A stretch of 16,795 nt of DNA from Anaerolineaceae bacterium (GTDB lineage Bacteria; Chloroflexota; Anaerolineae; Anaerolineales; Anaerolineaceae). The notes beneath the pieces are model-generated. The model was not told the origin of the DNA. It made no database searches and saw only the letters and a program-made list of their open reading frames with translations. Position numbers and translations under genes: made by a program. The DNA lies in NCBI GenBank assembly GCA_021107195.1, contig JAIOTF010000351.1:1-16795 (forward strand), read 5' to 3'. Below, one piece after another: positions 1 through 7,141 of this stretch (the first letter of the stretch is position 1; every line of letters starts with the position of its first letter).

Positions 1-1
1 T

Positions 2-1060
2 AAGGAATACCTTAATCGCACCCTGGAAGCTCTCCTGCCGCTGCTTGGGCTGCCACTGGCACTGTTACTTGGCGCAGGGATGCTGTTGGCCCTCAAAGTG
101 AGCCCGCTGGTTGCCTACAGCGCCATGTTGGAAGGTGCAGTGGGAAGCGTCTCTGCTGTCACACAAACCTTAGTCAAAGCCACGCCCTTGCTGCTCGTTG
201 GCCTGGGTGTGGTGATCGCCTTCCGGGGCGGCATCGTCAACATCGGTGGCGAAGGGCAATTGATCGTCGGCGCCCTGGCTGCCACAGCCCTCTCAATTGG
301 CATGGACAGTTGGCCGCGCTGGTTGCTCCTGCCAGCTTGCTTGATCATCGGCGCGGTTGCAGGGGCGATCTGGGGCGGTGTCCCTGGTATTCTCAAGGCG
401 CGCATTGGCGTAAACGAGATTCTCAGCACAGTGATGATGAACGCCATTGCCTTTCAGCTCTCCAACTTCTTACTGCGCGGCCCGATGATCGATCCGGCTG
501 AAATTGAAGCTGGAACGCGCATCGCTCAATCCGCTCCGTTGCCGCAGCAAGTATGGCTGACCCGTCTGGTTCCCCGAACCACGCTTCATAGCGGCGCCAT
601 TCTGGCAATTATCATGGCTATCCTGGTCTATATCTTCCTGTGGCGCACAACCATTGGCTACCGCATCCGGGCTGTGGGCTTGAATCCGCATGCCAGCCGC
701 TACGCCGGCGTGCCAGTCTCCTTCTACCAGGCCCTGTCCCTGATCTTAGGCGGTGCATTTGCCGGTTTGGCAGGTTCAGTAGAAGTGCTGGGCGTCCAGC
801 ATCGTATGATGGAAGGCATGTCCGGCGGGTACGGCTTCTCGGGCATTGTGGCCGCTCTCTTCGGCCAACTCCACCCCCTCGGCGCAATCCCCGCCTCCGT
901 GCTCTTTGGCGGTTTACTTGTCGGCGGCAACAAAATGCAACGTGCTGTGCAAGTTCCCTCGGCCTTGATTGACGCTATGCTCGGCCTGGTGGTTTTATTC
1001 GTGGTGAGTGCCAATATCTGGGCACGAAAGCGCGCACGCAGGAGGGAAATCAATGGCTGA
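2..1060 (+). CDS. BMP-type ABC importer, first permease (5' end cut by window)
   Basis: Inner-membrane permease of the branched-chain/BMP importer class, the NupP/YufP type that works with a PnrA-like binding protein. The reading frame is open from the first bases. The residues before the ATG at 80 form a leucine-rich membrane helix (LLPLLGLPLALLLGAGMLL), so that ATG is internal and the true start lies just left of the window, probably within a few tens of bases. The family block GIVNIGGEGQ is at about 230-259. The cytoplasmic coupling loop RIRAVGLNPHASRYAGV is at about 665-715. Several further hydrophobic helices follow, and the protein ends in a basic tail (RKRARRRE). The stop overlaps the next permease gene by 8 bases, so the two are translationally coupled. 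The family is certain; the substrate (nucleoside, riboflavin or another small molecule) is not readable from this protein. Confidence 0.93.
   Translation, partial: KEYLNRTLEALLPLLGLPLALLLGAGMLLALKVSPLVAYSAMLEGAVGSVSAVTQTLVKATPLLLVGLGVVIAFRGGIVNIGGEGQLIVGALAATALSIGMDSWPRWLLLPACLIIGAVAGAIWGGVPGILKARIGVNEILSTVMMNAIAFQLSNFLLRGPMIDPAEIEAGTRIAQSAPLPQQVWLTRLVPRTTLHSGAILAIIMAILVYIFLWRTTIGYRIRAVGLNPHASRYAGVPVSFYQALSLILGGAFAGLAGSVEVLGVQHRMMEGMSGGYGFSGIVAALFGQLHPLGAIPASVLFGGLLVGGNKMQRAVQVPSALIDAMLGLVVLFVVSANIWARKRARRREING
1040..1046 (+). promoter_or_regulatory. Ribosome binding site of the second permease gene
   Basis: AGGAGGG lies six bases before the ATG at 1053, inside the end of the preceding gene. 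It decides the start: a longer frame opens at a GTG at 1008, but that would add 15 polar residues and has no comparable ribosome binding site. Confidence 0.8.
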
Positions 1061-1985
1061 ACTTTTCACCCTTCCTGTACTCCTCGGTATTCTCTATTCC
1101 GGTATCCGCCTGGCAACACCCTATCTTTATGCCGCCATCGGTGAAACTTTCGCCCAACGTTCCGGCGTACTCAATCTGGGCGTGGACGGCATCATGCTGA
1201 TGGGCGCATACAGCGGCTTCTATGTTGCCATGAAAAGCGGTAATCTCTGGTTGGGTTTGCTAGCCGCGGCCGGCACCGGTATTTTGATGGGTCTCATGAT
1301 GTCCGTTGTCAGCGTTACATTGCAGGCACAGCAAGGCATCAGCGGCATCGGTTTGCAGTTGTTTGGCCTCGGTCTCTCCACTCTACTCTTCAAGACCACC
1401 CTGGGCGGCGTTAAATCCATTTCCGGTTTCTCTCCAGTCAAAATTCCTCTACTGGGAGATATTCCCGGTCTGGGAGACGTTCTTTTCAACCACAACGTGC
1501 TGGTCTATGGTGCATTCTTACTGGTCCCGTTAGCAAACTGGGTGCTCAATCGCACTACTTTTGGTCTCAAGGTGCGTGCTGTGGGGCAAAACCCCAAAGC
1601 AGCTGATACCCTGGGCGTCAATGTTACCCTGATCCGCTATATCACCGTCACGCTGGGTGGCATGCTGGCTGGCATCGCCGGGGCATCGTTATCCATTGCC
1701 TTGATCAACCTCTTCCAGGAAAACATGACCAGCGGCATGGGTTTCATCGCTGTTGCTCTGGTCTATTTCGGCAGTTGGCGCCCTGTGGGTGTTATGTGGG
1801 GTGCATTATTGTTCAGCTTCGTCAATGCACTTCAATTGTGGATCCAGGTGCTGGGCATCCCCCTGCCATCAGATCTTGCAGTGATGATGCCATATATTCT
1901 CACCATCCTCGCCCTGACCTTCGCAGCCAACCGGGCACAAACCCCGGCCGCGTTGACCAAACCATTTGAGCGCGGTGAAAATTAG
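1053..1985 (+). CDS. BMP-type ABC importer, second permease
   Basis: Second inner-membrane permease (NupQ/YufQ type, 310 residues), expected to pair with the preceding permease and the two-domain ATPase downstream. The family signature SGVLNLGVDGIMLMGA is at residues 37-52, mirroring the GIVNIGGEGQ block of the first permease. The coupling loop KVRAVGQNPKAADTLGV is at about 173-189. The rest is a series of hydrophobic helices, with a short polar C-terminus. The start at 1053 is chosen from the AGGAGGG ribosome binding site six bases upstream. The gene overlaps its upstream neighbour by 8 bases and is followed by a 132-base gap before the binding-protein gene. Family confidence is high; substrate unknown. 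Confidence 0.93.
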   Translation: MAELFTLPVLLGILYSGIRLATPYLYAAIGETFAQRSGVLNLGVDGIMLMGAYSGFYVAMKSGNLWLGLLAAAGTGILMGLMMSVVSVTLQAQQGISGIGLQLFGLGLSTLLFKTTLGGVKSISGFSPVKIPLLGDIPGLGDVLFNHNVLVYGAFLLVPLANWVLNRTTFGLKVRAVGQNPKAADTLGVNVTLIRYITVTLGGMLAGIAGASLSIALINLFQENMTSGMGFIAVALVYFGSWRPVGVMWGALLFSFVNALQLWIQVLGIPLPSDLAVMMPYILTILALTFAANRAQTPAALTKPFERGEN

Positions 1986-2117
1986 CCGCAGCCTGTACAA
2001 TTCGTTCCGTAATCAGGAAAGGAAGGTAAAAAGATACAACAATTTTGGTAATAACGTCCTGTTACACAAAATTCAATTGGTTCGTTTCTTATTTTAATAC
2101 TCTAAGGAGGAGTAGAA

Positions 2118-3215
2118 ATGAAAAAAGCATTTTTTAAACTTGGTTTGGTCATGGTTTTGGTTGCCCTGTTTGCAGCCAGTTGTGCCGCCCCGGCCGCCGT
2201 CGAAGTTCCTGTTGAAGTAACCCGCATCGTTGAAGGCGAGACCATTGTCGAAGAGATCATCGTTACTGCCACTCCCGTTCCTGAAGAGCAGAAGGCGTTT
2301 CGTATAGCATTCGTCGCTCCCAGCTCAGTAAATGACATGGCCCACAGTCAGGCTCTATACCAGGCCTTGTTGAACATCCAGGAAGAAATGGGCGGCCCCG
2401 ACGCTCTGGAAATCGCTTACTCTGAAGGTATGTTCAAGATCCCCGATGCCGCAGCCGCCATCCGCGACTACGCTGCTGAAGGTTACGACCTGGTCATCGG
2501 CCATGGTTCACAATACGGAACCTCTGTGGCTCAAATCGCCCCCGACTTCCCCGAAACAAGCTTCGCCTGGGGCACTTCCCTGGATACATTCCAGGCACAG
2601 GGTGTTGAGAACGTCTTCGCCTACCAGGCTGAATCACAGCAGGGTGGCTACGTACTCGGCACCATCGCTGCTCTGATGTCCGAATCCGGCGTGCTGGGCG
2701 TTTCCGGCCCGGTGGAAGCTGGCGATGCCAAGCTGTATGTGGATGGGTTCGAAGCAGGCGCAAAGGCCGCCAAGTCTGACATTGTTGTCAATATTTCCTA
2801 CACCGGCTCCTTCTCGGATGTTTCCCTGATGGCTGCCGCAGCCGAGACCCATATCGGCGCAGGCGCCGACATGCTCACCGGTTCTTCACAGTCCGTAGTG
2901 GGCGCCATCGGCGTTGCCAAGGAACAAGGCGCTTACTGGTTTGGCACGCAGTGGGACCAGACCGAACTGGCATCTGAGACTGTGATGGCCAGCCAGGTAT
3001 ACGACTGGTCCGGCATCGTCAAAGATATGATCGCAGCCCATAAAGCAGGCGTAATGGGCGGTAAGGCTTACACCCTGACCTTCAAGAACGGTGGTCTGGT
3101 GATTGGTTACAACCCGGCCGTTGAAGTTCCGGCCGAAGTCAAAGATGCTGCCGATGCAGCCATCCAGGGTATCATGGACGGCGCCATCGATCCGCTGGCT
3201 ATTCCCGCTTCCTGA
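2118..3215 (+). CDS. BMP/PnrA-family substrate-binding lipoprotein of ABC importer
   Basis: Extracytoplasmic binding protein (365 residues) that captures the substrate for the two permeases. A signal peptide (MKKAFFKLGL, then a hydrophobic stretch) ends in a lipobox AASC, with the lipidated cysteine at residue 22. A Val/Glu/Thr-rich linker ending in TATPVP (about 28-55) follows, a style common in Chloroflexota lipoproteins. The BMP domain runs from about residue 60 to 355: AFVAPSSVNDMAHSQ, a GHGSQY turn near 128, SGP and DGFEAGAK near 196-215, TGSFSDVSL near 229, and FGTQWDQTEL at 275-284. In many BMP proteins the last block reads as an Asp-x-Asp-Gln pocket motif; here it is TQWDQ, so the ligand may not be a standard purine nucleoside. 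A strong AAGGAGG site at 2104-2110 precedes the ATG by seven bases. Two hairpins follow the stop, as often seen after highly expressed binding-protein genes. Confidence 0.93.
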   Translation: MKKAFFKLGLVMVLVALFAASCAAPAAVEVPVEVTRIVEGETIVEEIIVTATPVPEEQKAFRIAFVAPSSVNDMAHSQALYQALLNIQEEMGGPDALEIAYSEGMFKIPDAAAAIRDYAAEGYDLVIGHGSQYGTSVAQIAPDFPETSFAWGTSLDTFQAQGVENVFAYQAESQQGGYVLGTIAALMSESGVLGVSGPVEAGDAKLYVDGFEAGAKAAKSDIVVNISYTGSFSDVSLMAAAAETHIGAGADMLTGSSQSVVGAIGVAKEQGAYWFGTQWDQTELASETVMASQVYDWSGIVKDMIAAHKAGVMGGKAYTLTFKNGGLVIGYNPAVEVPAEVKDAADAAIQGIMDGAIDPLAIPAS

Positions 3216-3225
3216 TGTTCGTTTC

Positions 3226-3255
3226 CCGGTCAGCCTGCATGTGCAGGCTGACCGG
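3226..3255 (+). terminator. Perfect 14-bp inverted repeat after the binding-protein gene (attenuator or mRNA-stabilising hairpin)
   Basis: CCGGTCAGCCTGCA at 3226-3239 is exactly reverse-complemented at 3242-3255, with two bases between, so a hairpin of about 13 bp with a four-base loop can form. It starts ten bases after the lipoprotein stop. The following bases (ACTTTCTC) are only weakly T-rich, so partial termination or protection of the upstream mRNA is more likely than full termination, since the ATPase gene downstream must still be expressed. Confidence 0.8.
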
Positions 3256-3258
3256 ACT

Positions 3259-3299
3259 TTCTCAAAGGCTTCAAAATTGGTTATTGAAACCTTTGAGAA
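3259..3299 (+). terminator. Second hairpin in the lipoprotein-ATPase gap
   Basis: TTCTCAAAGGCTTCAA at 3259-3274 pairs with TTGAAACCTTTGAGAA at 3284-3299: 15 of 16 positions are complementary, with a nine-base loop. It begins four bases after the first hairpin ends. It has no T tract. Together the two hairpins fill most of the 132-base gap and probably set the lipoprotein-to-ATPase expression ratio (inference). Confidence 0.65.
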
Positions 3300-3347
3300 T
3301 GTTCCCTGATCGTGTTGTCATTCTTTAGAAAAAGGTGAAGAGATTCC

Positions 3348-4904
3348 ATGACAAATTTGCTCCCGACTGGCCTGCCCCGCATTGAACAAATGCAGATGAT
3401 CGACATTGTTAAACGCTTTCCCGGCGTACTGGCAAACGATAAAGTCAGTTTTGATGTCAAAGCAGGAGAGATCCATACCTTGCTGGGCGAAAACGGTGCC
3501 GGCAAAAGCACTCTGATGAAACAACTTTATGGTCTTTACCGTCCTGACAGCGGCGAGATCCTGATTAATGGTCAAGAAATGAAATTTCGCTCTCCGCAGG
3601 ATGCCATTGATGCCGGTGTAGGCATGATCCACCAGCACTTCATGCTGGTGCCCTCCCTGACCGTGGTGGAAAATGTCGCCCTGGGGTTAAAATCCAGCCG
3701 CGGCTTCAGATTAGACCTGGATGTGGTCGAAAAGCGGATCATCAAACTAAGCAAACAATACGGCTTGAAAGTTGATCCCCACGCTTACGTCTGGCAATTA
3801 GCCGTTGGTGAACAACAGCGCGTGGAAATCATCAAAGCTCTCTACCGCGGTGCCGCCCTGATGATCCTGGATGAACCCACCGCCGTACTCACCCCCCAGG
3901 AAGTCGACGAACTGTTTGAAACCTTCAAACAAATTGCCAGCGACGGGCACGCATTGATCTTTATCTCACACAAACTGCACGAAGTGCTGGCAATCAGTAA
4001 CCGCATTACCGTGCTGCGTGACGGCCGCGTGGTCAACCAGTGCACCCCCGAAGGCGTTTCCAAAGCTGACCTGGCACAAATGATGGTCGGCCGCCCCGTC
4101 ATCCTTGAATACGACCGCCCGCCCCTTAAACATGGCAAACCCATGCTAGAAATCCAGGGGGTCTGTGCACAAAGCGACCGCGGCACACAGGCCCTGAAAA
4201 ACGTCTCGTTGACTGTTAACCACGGCGAGATCCTCGGACTGGCAGGCGTTTCCGGCAATGGGCAGCGCGAGCTGGCCGAAGCCCTGGCCGGTCTGCGGCC
4301 GATCACCGATGGCAAAGTACTGCTCAACAACCAGGATATAACCCATGCCTCACCTCTGAAGCATATTGAGGCAGGCCAATCCTATATTCCGGAAGAGCGT
4401 ATGCGCGAAGGCGCTATCAAGGAATTCAGCGTGGCAGACAACTTCATCCTCGAAGATCATTCCAAAGAACCCTATTCCAAATTGACCTTTATGCACTTCA
4501 AGACCATCGCTGCCAAGACCAAGGAAGCTGTGAATTCTTTCAACGTCAAAACGCCCAGTATCGACACCCCGCTCAAGAACCTTTCGGGCGGCAACATTCA
4601 GAAGCTGATCCTGGCCCGCGAACTGACCCGCAAACCCGAGGTGTTGATCGCCTCCCAACCCACCCGCGGTGTGGACATTGGCGCCACCGAGTATATTCAC
4701 CAGCGTTTGCTGGAGCAGCGTGAGCAAGGCACGGCCACCCTGCTCATCTCCGAAGACCTGGACGAGATCCGCGCCGTCGCCGACCGCATCGCCGTCATTT
4801 ATGAAGGCGAGATCGTAGACATTGTTGATGCTCGCACCGCCTCACTCAAGCATCTCGGCTTGATGATGGCCGGTGTAAGGCCAGAAGAAGAGGCGGCCGA
4901 CTGA
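3348..4904 (+). CDS. BMP-type ABC importer ATP-binding protein (two nucleotide-binding domains)
   Basis: Cytoplasmic ATPase (518 residues, NupO/YufO type) with two fused nucleotide-binding domains, usual for sugar and BMP importers. Domain 1 is complete: Walker A GENGAGKST at 47-55, Q-loop glutamine near 96, signature AVGEQQRVE near 152-160, Walker B LMILDEPT with D175/E176, and the H-loop His at 208. Domain 2 (about 265-510) has a degenerate Walker A (GVSGNGQRE, no lysine), an intact signature LSGGNIQK at 412-419, and a degenerate Walker B where the usual DE pair is replaced (ASQPTRGVD). This asymmetry is normal in this family, so domain 1 probably carries out most of the hydrolysis. The ATG at 3348 has AAAGGTGA at 3331-3338, nine bases upstream. 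I see no convincing promoter in front of it, so it is probably transcribed by read-through past the two hairpins. Confidence 0.95.
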   Translation: MTNLLPTGLPRIEQMQMIDIVKRFPGVLANDKVSFDVKAGEIHTLLGENGAGKSTLMKQLYGLYRPDSGEILINGQEMKFRSPQDAIDAGVGMIHQHFMLVPSLTVVENVALGLKSSRGFRLDLDVVEKRIIKLSKQYGLKVDPHAYVWQLAVGEQQRVEIIKALYRGAALMILDEPTAVLTPQEVDELFETFKQIASDGHALIFISHKLHEVLAISNRITVLRDGRVVNQCTPEGVSKADLAQMMVGRPVILEYDRPPLKHGKPMLEIQGVCAQSDRGTQALKNVSLTVNHGEILGLAGVSGNGQRELAEALAGLRPITDGKVLLNNQDITHASPLKHIEAGQSYIPEERMREGAIKEFSVADNFILEDHSKEPYSKLTFMHFKTIAAKTKEAVNSFNVKTPSIDTPLKNLSGGNIQKLILARELTRKPEVLIASQPTRGVDIGATEYIHQRLLEQREQGTATLLISEDLDEIRAVADRIAVIYEGEIVDIVDARTASLKHLGLMMAGVRPEEEAAD

Positions 4905-4947
4905 GCTCGCCGCTGGCTTCAACAGACTCATCCAACACACAACAAAC

Positions 4948-4981
4948 AATCTCCCGCAAGGCTGTCGCCTTACGGGAGATT
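4948..4981 (+). terminator. Terminator-like hairpin after the ABC operon
   Basis: AATCTCCCG at 4948-4956 pairs with CGGGAGATT at 4973-4981. After one C-A mismatch, AAGGC pairs with GCCTT around a TGTC loop. It lies 43 bases after the ATPase stop. The downstream T run is short (GACTTTAAT), so termination strength is uncertain. The core is nearly the same as that of the hairpin at 14463-14500. Confidence 0.7.
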
Positions 4982-5101
4982 GACTTTAATCGCATATTAC
5001 ATTTGGTCACCCTTGTATCTACTTATTAGCATAGAGCAGATGAAACTGCGCGTCGAGTCAAACATTGAAGGCAGTCAGGATTTGTGAAGCCACCTCTTTT
5101 T

Positions 5102-5295
5102 TGTTATTGCGAGAAGAGCATTAACCCAACGTAACAATCCCACCACTTTGAGGAAAATATCCACCCATATGCCCTTCGACAAACTCAGGGCACGGTCGAA
5201 TCCAACCAAAAGACAACCGCAGGCTGAGCCTGCACTTGTCCCTTTGGGATCGATATCATACCCGAAGGGACATCGAAAGTTCCCTCGCAATGACA
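5102..5295. repeat. MITE-like palindromic intergenic repeat with TGTYATTGCGAG ends
   Basis: The ends are inverted copies: TGTTATTGCGAG at 5102-5113 and CTCGCAATGACA at 5284-5295, matching at 11 of 12 positions. The inside is dense with hairpins: GCCCT/AGGGC at 5171-5175 and 5187-5191 around a TCGACAAACTC loop, GCAGGCT/AGCCTGC at 5219-5225 and 5227-5233, and TGTCCCTTTGGG/CCCGAAGGGACA at 5237-5248 and 5261-5272 with one G-U pair. Read on the minus strand it gives the peptide ALSLSKG, which I recognise as a frequent false translation of the CCCTTCGACAAGCTCAGGG-type repeat found in many bacterial genomes. There is no transposase, so it would be a non-autonomous or relic element. No clear target-site duplication is visible. 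Confidence 0.7.
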
Positions 5296-5339
5296 TCCAG
5301 AGGGGTTTTTCCTAATCAACCAATTATCTAATCCCTGAT

Positions 5340-6407
5340 TTACTTCTTCATCCCCGCAATCAACAAATCGATCCCCAATGCATAATTCGTCTCGCCCAAT
5401 TTGACTGCCGTATCCAACTCCAGCAGGCGATGATAAACCGTCTCCAACCCCTCCATCCTGAAACGCCGCGCTTGGCGCAGGGCCTTATCAGCCACAAATT
5501 TCGACCTGATCTCGGCAATCTCTTTCATCGCTTGTTTGGCATCGCCACCCTCATCCAAAATCTCCCGTGCCTGGAGCAGCAGGCGAAACTGGCGCACCAC
5601 CATGCCAAACAGCATCGGCGGCTCTTCCGCGTCCAGTAATTCATGGAATACTTTCTGCGCCTGAGCCCCATTCCCGGCCGCCATCGCATCCACCATCTCA
5701 AAGATATTCGGCGGGTTGGCGTACGGAGTCAGTTTTTCGACATCCTCAACCGCCACCGGCCGGGTGAAATCTACATACGTGAGCAGCTTGTTGATCTCAA
5801 GACTGGCCACGCGGGTTTCACCGCCCACATAATCCGCCAGCACCGAAGCTGCAACAGGCATGAAGGCTCCCCCCGCATCCTCGGCCTGTTTCATGATCCA
5901 TTTGGTCATTTCACCTTTTTGCGGCATCTGATACGTGCGGATCACAGCCCGCGACTCAGGTTCCCTGGCCCATTGGTGCAGCCAATGCTTCTCGCCAAAA
6001 ACCTGCCAGATTTTCCGCCACTGACCCTTGATCGGCACATTGCGATAATAATCATCAATCACCAGGATCAACACTGTCGTTTCCGGCAGTCTGTTCAAAA
6101 AGTCTTCGAATTGCTCCTGCACCGTCTTGGAAGTCAAACGCGCCAGCGGATTATCGATCACCACCACTCGCTGCTTTGCTAAAAATGGCATCGACATAGC
6201 AGCCGTGCGTATCTCTTCCTCACTGGCCTGCGCCCCGTTCAGGCGGGTAACATTCAGGTCAGCAGTGGCCGGGTCAGCGAAATATTTCACCATCTCCGCC
6301 ACTTTGCGTGACATCGAATATTCGTCGTCGCCGTGTAAAATATAGATCGTTTTTGTTTGTTTGGCAGAAGAAGCCTGATCGCTCAAAAGATTGCCCCGTT
6401 TCCACAC
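5340..6407 (-). CDS. holA: DNA polymerase III delta subunit
   Basis: Clamp-loader delta subunit (355 residues as drawn), which opens the sliding clamp and loads it on DNA with the DnaX and delta-prime subunits. The N-terminal AAA+-like fold shows the family entry YILHGDDEY (22-30), MPFLAKQRVVVIDN (73-86) and a strand TTVLILVIDDYYR (110-122). Middle blocks are IMKQAEDAGG (171-180) and GGETRVASLEINKLLTY (195-211). The C-terminal collar domain shows FEMVDAMAAGN (236-246), PPMLFGMVVRQFRLLLQAREI (263-283) and VADKALRQARRF (305-316). The start is uncertain: GTG at 6407 gives this length but has only a distant AGGG, while TTG at 6386 has GGGG about seven bases upstream. The gene starts 12 bases after the DUF6391 stop, so the two are probably co-transcribed. 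Confidence 0.9.
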   Translation of the reverse strand: MWKRGNLLSDQASSAKQTKTIYILHGDDEYSMSRKVAEMVKYFADPATADLNVTRLNGAQASEEEIRTAAMSMPFLAKQRVVVIDNPLARLTSKTVQEQFEDFLNRLPETTVLILVIDDYYRNVPIKGQWRKIWQVFGEKHWLHQWAREPESRAVIRTYQMPQKGEMTKWIMKQAEDAGGAFMPVAASVLADYVGGETRVASLEINKLLTYVDFTRPVAVEDVEKLTPYANPPNIFEMVDAMAAGNGAQAQKVFHELLDAEEPPMLFGMVVRQFRLLLQAREILDEGGDAKQAMKEIAEIRSKFVADKALRQARRFRMEGLETVYHRLLELDTAVKLGETNYALGIDLLIAGMKK

Positions 6408-6419
6408 TGATCCGGAAAT

Positions 6420-6944
6420 TTACCCTGTTGTTAACACGCGGTGCACGACCATCCGGCCGCGTTCACTGCGAATGATCTCAATGATCTGCATTCCATCCAC
6501 CCGGGCATCCGTGGTCACCTTTTGCTGGAAAATCGGCCTAAACGGGCGAAAGATCAAAAACGCCACGGTCACCACCAAAATGACCAACGACCAGCGATCC
6601 AGCTTGTCACCCAGTGAATCGTCGTTGTCATTGCCCAACATTGCCAGCCAGGCCGCCGTACCGGCGAAGAACCCGGGCACCACATAATTGGTACCGCAGT
6701 TGGCATGTATCGCCAGTGCGCTTTCACCATTTTGCAAGCGGGCCAAAGCTTCTCCGGCTGCCTTCTGCAAGTCAGCAATGGGTACATCGCCTACGACCCA
6801 AAAACCACCTGCATCCGAATATCCCGCCAAGCGTAAATGGGGTGAGCGCCTGGCAAGCAAATTTAACGTGGCATGCTCCAGTGCGTGGTTACGGCGCATA
6901 CAAAAAAACGGAGAACCCTTGAATAATTCTGATAATTTCGTCAT
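6420..6944 (-). CDS. DUF6391 family membrane protein
   Basis: Protein of unknown function, 174 residues from the ATG at 6944. The pattern agrees with the DUF6391 family as I remember it: RRNHALEHATLNLL (17-30), GYSDAGGFWVVGDV (41-54), then HANCGTNYVVPGFFAG (80-95). The last block runs into a first membrane helix; a second is WSLVILVVTVAFLIF (118-132). The C-terminus ends in a short soluble segment (GMQIIEIIRSERGRMVVHRVL). The fixed His/Glu/Cys residues (H20, E23, H24, H80, C83) could bind metal, but this is conjecture. The start at 6944 follows AGAGGA about four bases upstream; an in-frame ATG at 6992 would add 16 polar residues. It sits just ahead of holA with a 12-base gap. Confidence 0.8.
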   Translation of the reverse strand: MTKLSELFKGSPFFCMRRNHALEHATLNLLARRSPHLRLAGYSDAGGFWVVGDVPIADLQKAAGEALARLQNGESALAIHANCGTNYVVPGFFAGTAAWLAMLGNDNDDSLGDKLDRWSLVILVVTVAFLIFRPFRPIFQQKVTTDARVDGMQIIEIIRSERGRMVVHRVLTTG

Positions 6945-7038
6945 AAAATCCTCTTCCGGAAGCTGGTTTTTACCCTGCTGTGCCATAAGCATACCACTAT
7001 TCTAAACCGGACGCCAATTGAACAGAAATAGGGACAGT

Positions 7039-7067
7039 TTTGTAATCTGTCCTTACCGTATCGTCAA
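7039..7067 (-). promoter_or_regulatory. Candidate promoter for DUF6391-holA, overlapped by an inverted repeat
   Basis: On the minus strand TTGACG (7062-7067) is followed after 17 bases by TACAAA (7039-7044). An inverted repeat GGACAG-N9-CTGTCC (7032-7037 and 7047-7052) straddles the -10 element, so it could be an operator. The -10 is a weak match and the assignment is tentative. Confidence 0.35.
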
Positions 7068-7087
7068 TATTTCAACACCGATCCAAT

Positions 7088-7117
7088 ATGTCATTCTCCA
7101 AAAAACATGCCTATAAT
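7088..7117 (+). promoter_or_regulatory. Candidate promoter for histidine phosphatase-adenine deaminase
   Basis: A perfect -10 TATAAT at 7112-7117 follows ATGTCA (7088-7093, four of six matches to the -35 consensus) after 18 bases. A transcript starting near 7124 would have a leader of about 18 bases containing GAGGT. The promoter lies inside the longer reading frame that opens at 7088, which supports the later start at 7142. Confidence 0.55.
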
Positions 7118-7141
7118 ATAACCAAAGAACGCGAGGTAATC

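Larger units (their letters stand above)
4905..5339. other. Gene-free gap with a hairpin and a repeat element
   Basis: This 435-base gap lies between the convergent ABC operon and holA. It holds the terminator-like hairpin at 4948-4981 and the MITE-like repeat at 5102-5295. Between them, about 4982-5101, I see no gene or clear signal. The one open frame here (5075-5296, minus) is made by the repeat itself and is not a gene. Confidence 0.7.

Noticed and set aside
1986..2117. Possible promoter in front of the binding-protein lipoprotein gene
   Set aside because: The gap is AT-rich, but no -35/-10 pair at proper spacing scores well; only the ribosome binding site is convincing.
4230..4700. Loss of Walker A lysine and Walker B DE pair in the second domain of the ATPase
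   Set aside because: This degeneracy is normal in the second domain of BMP-type importer ATPases and does not indicate a broken gene.
5075..5296. Minus-strand open frame of 73 residues containing ALSLSKG
   Set aside because: It coincides with the MITE-like repeat; the peptide is the usual false translation of that repeat's palindromic core, with no ribosome binding site.
5430..6345. Plus-strand frames opposite holA (up to 179 residues)
   Set aside because: They are antisense shadows of the well supported holA gene, with no motifs or ribosome binding sites.
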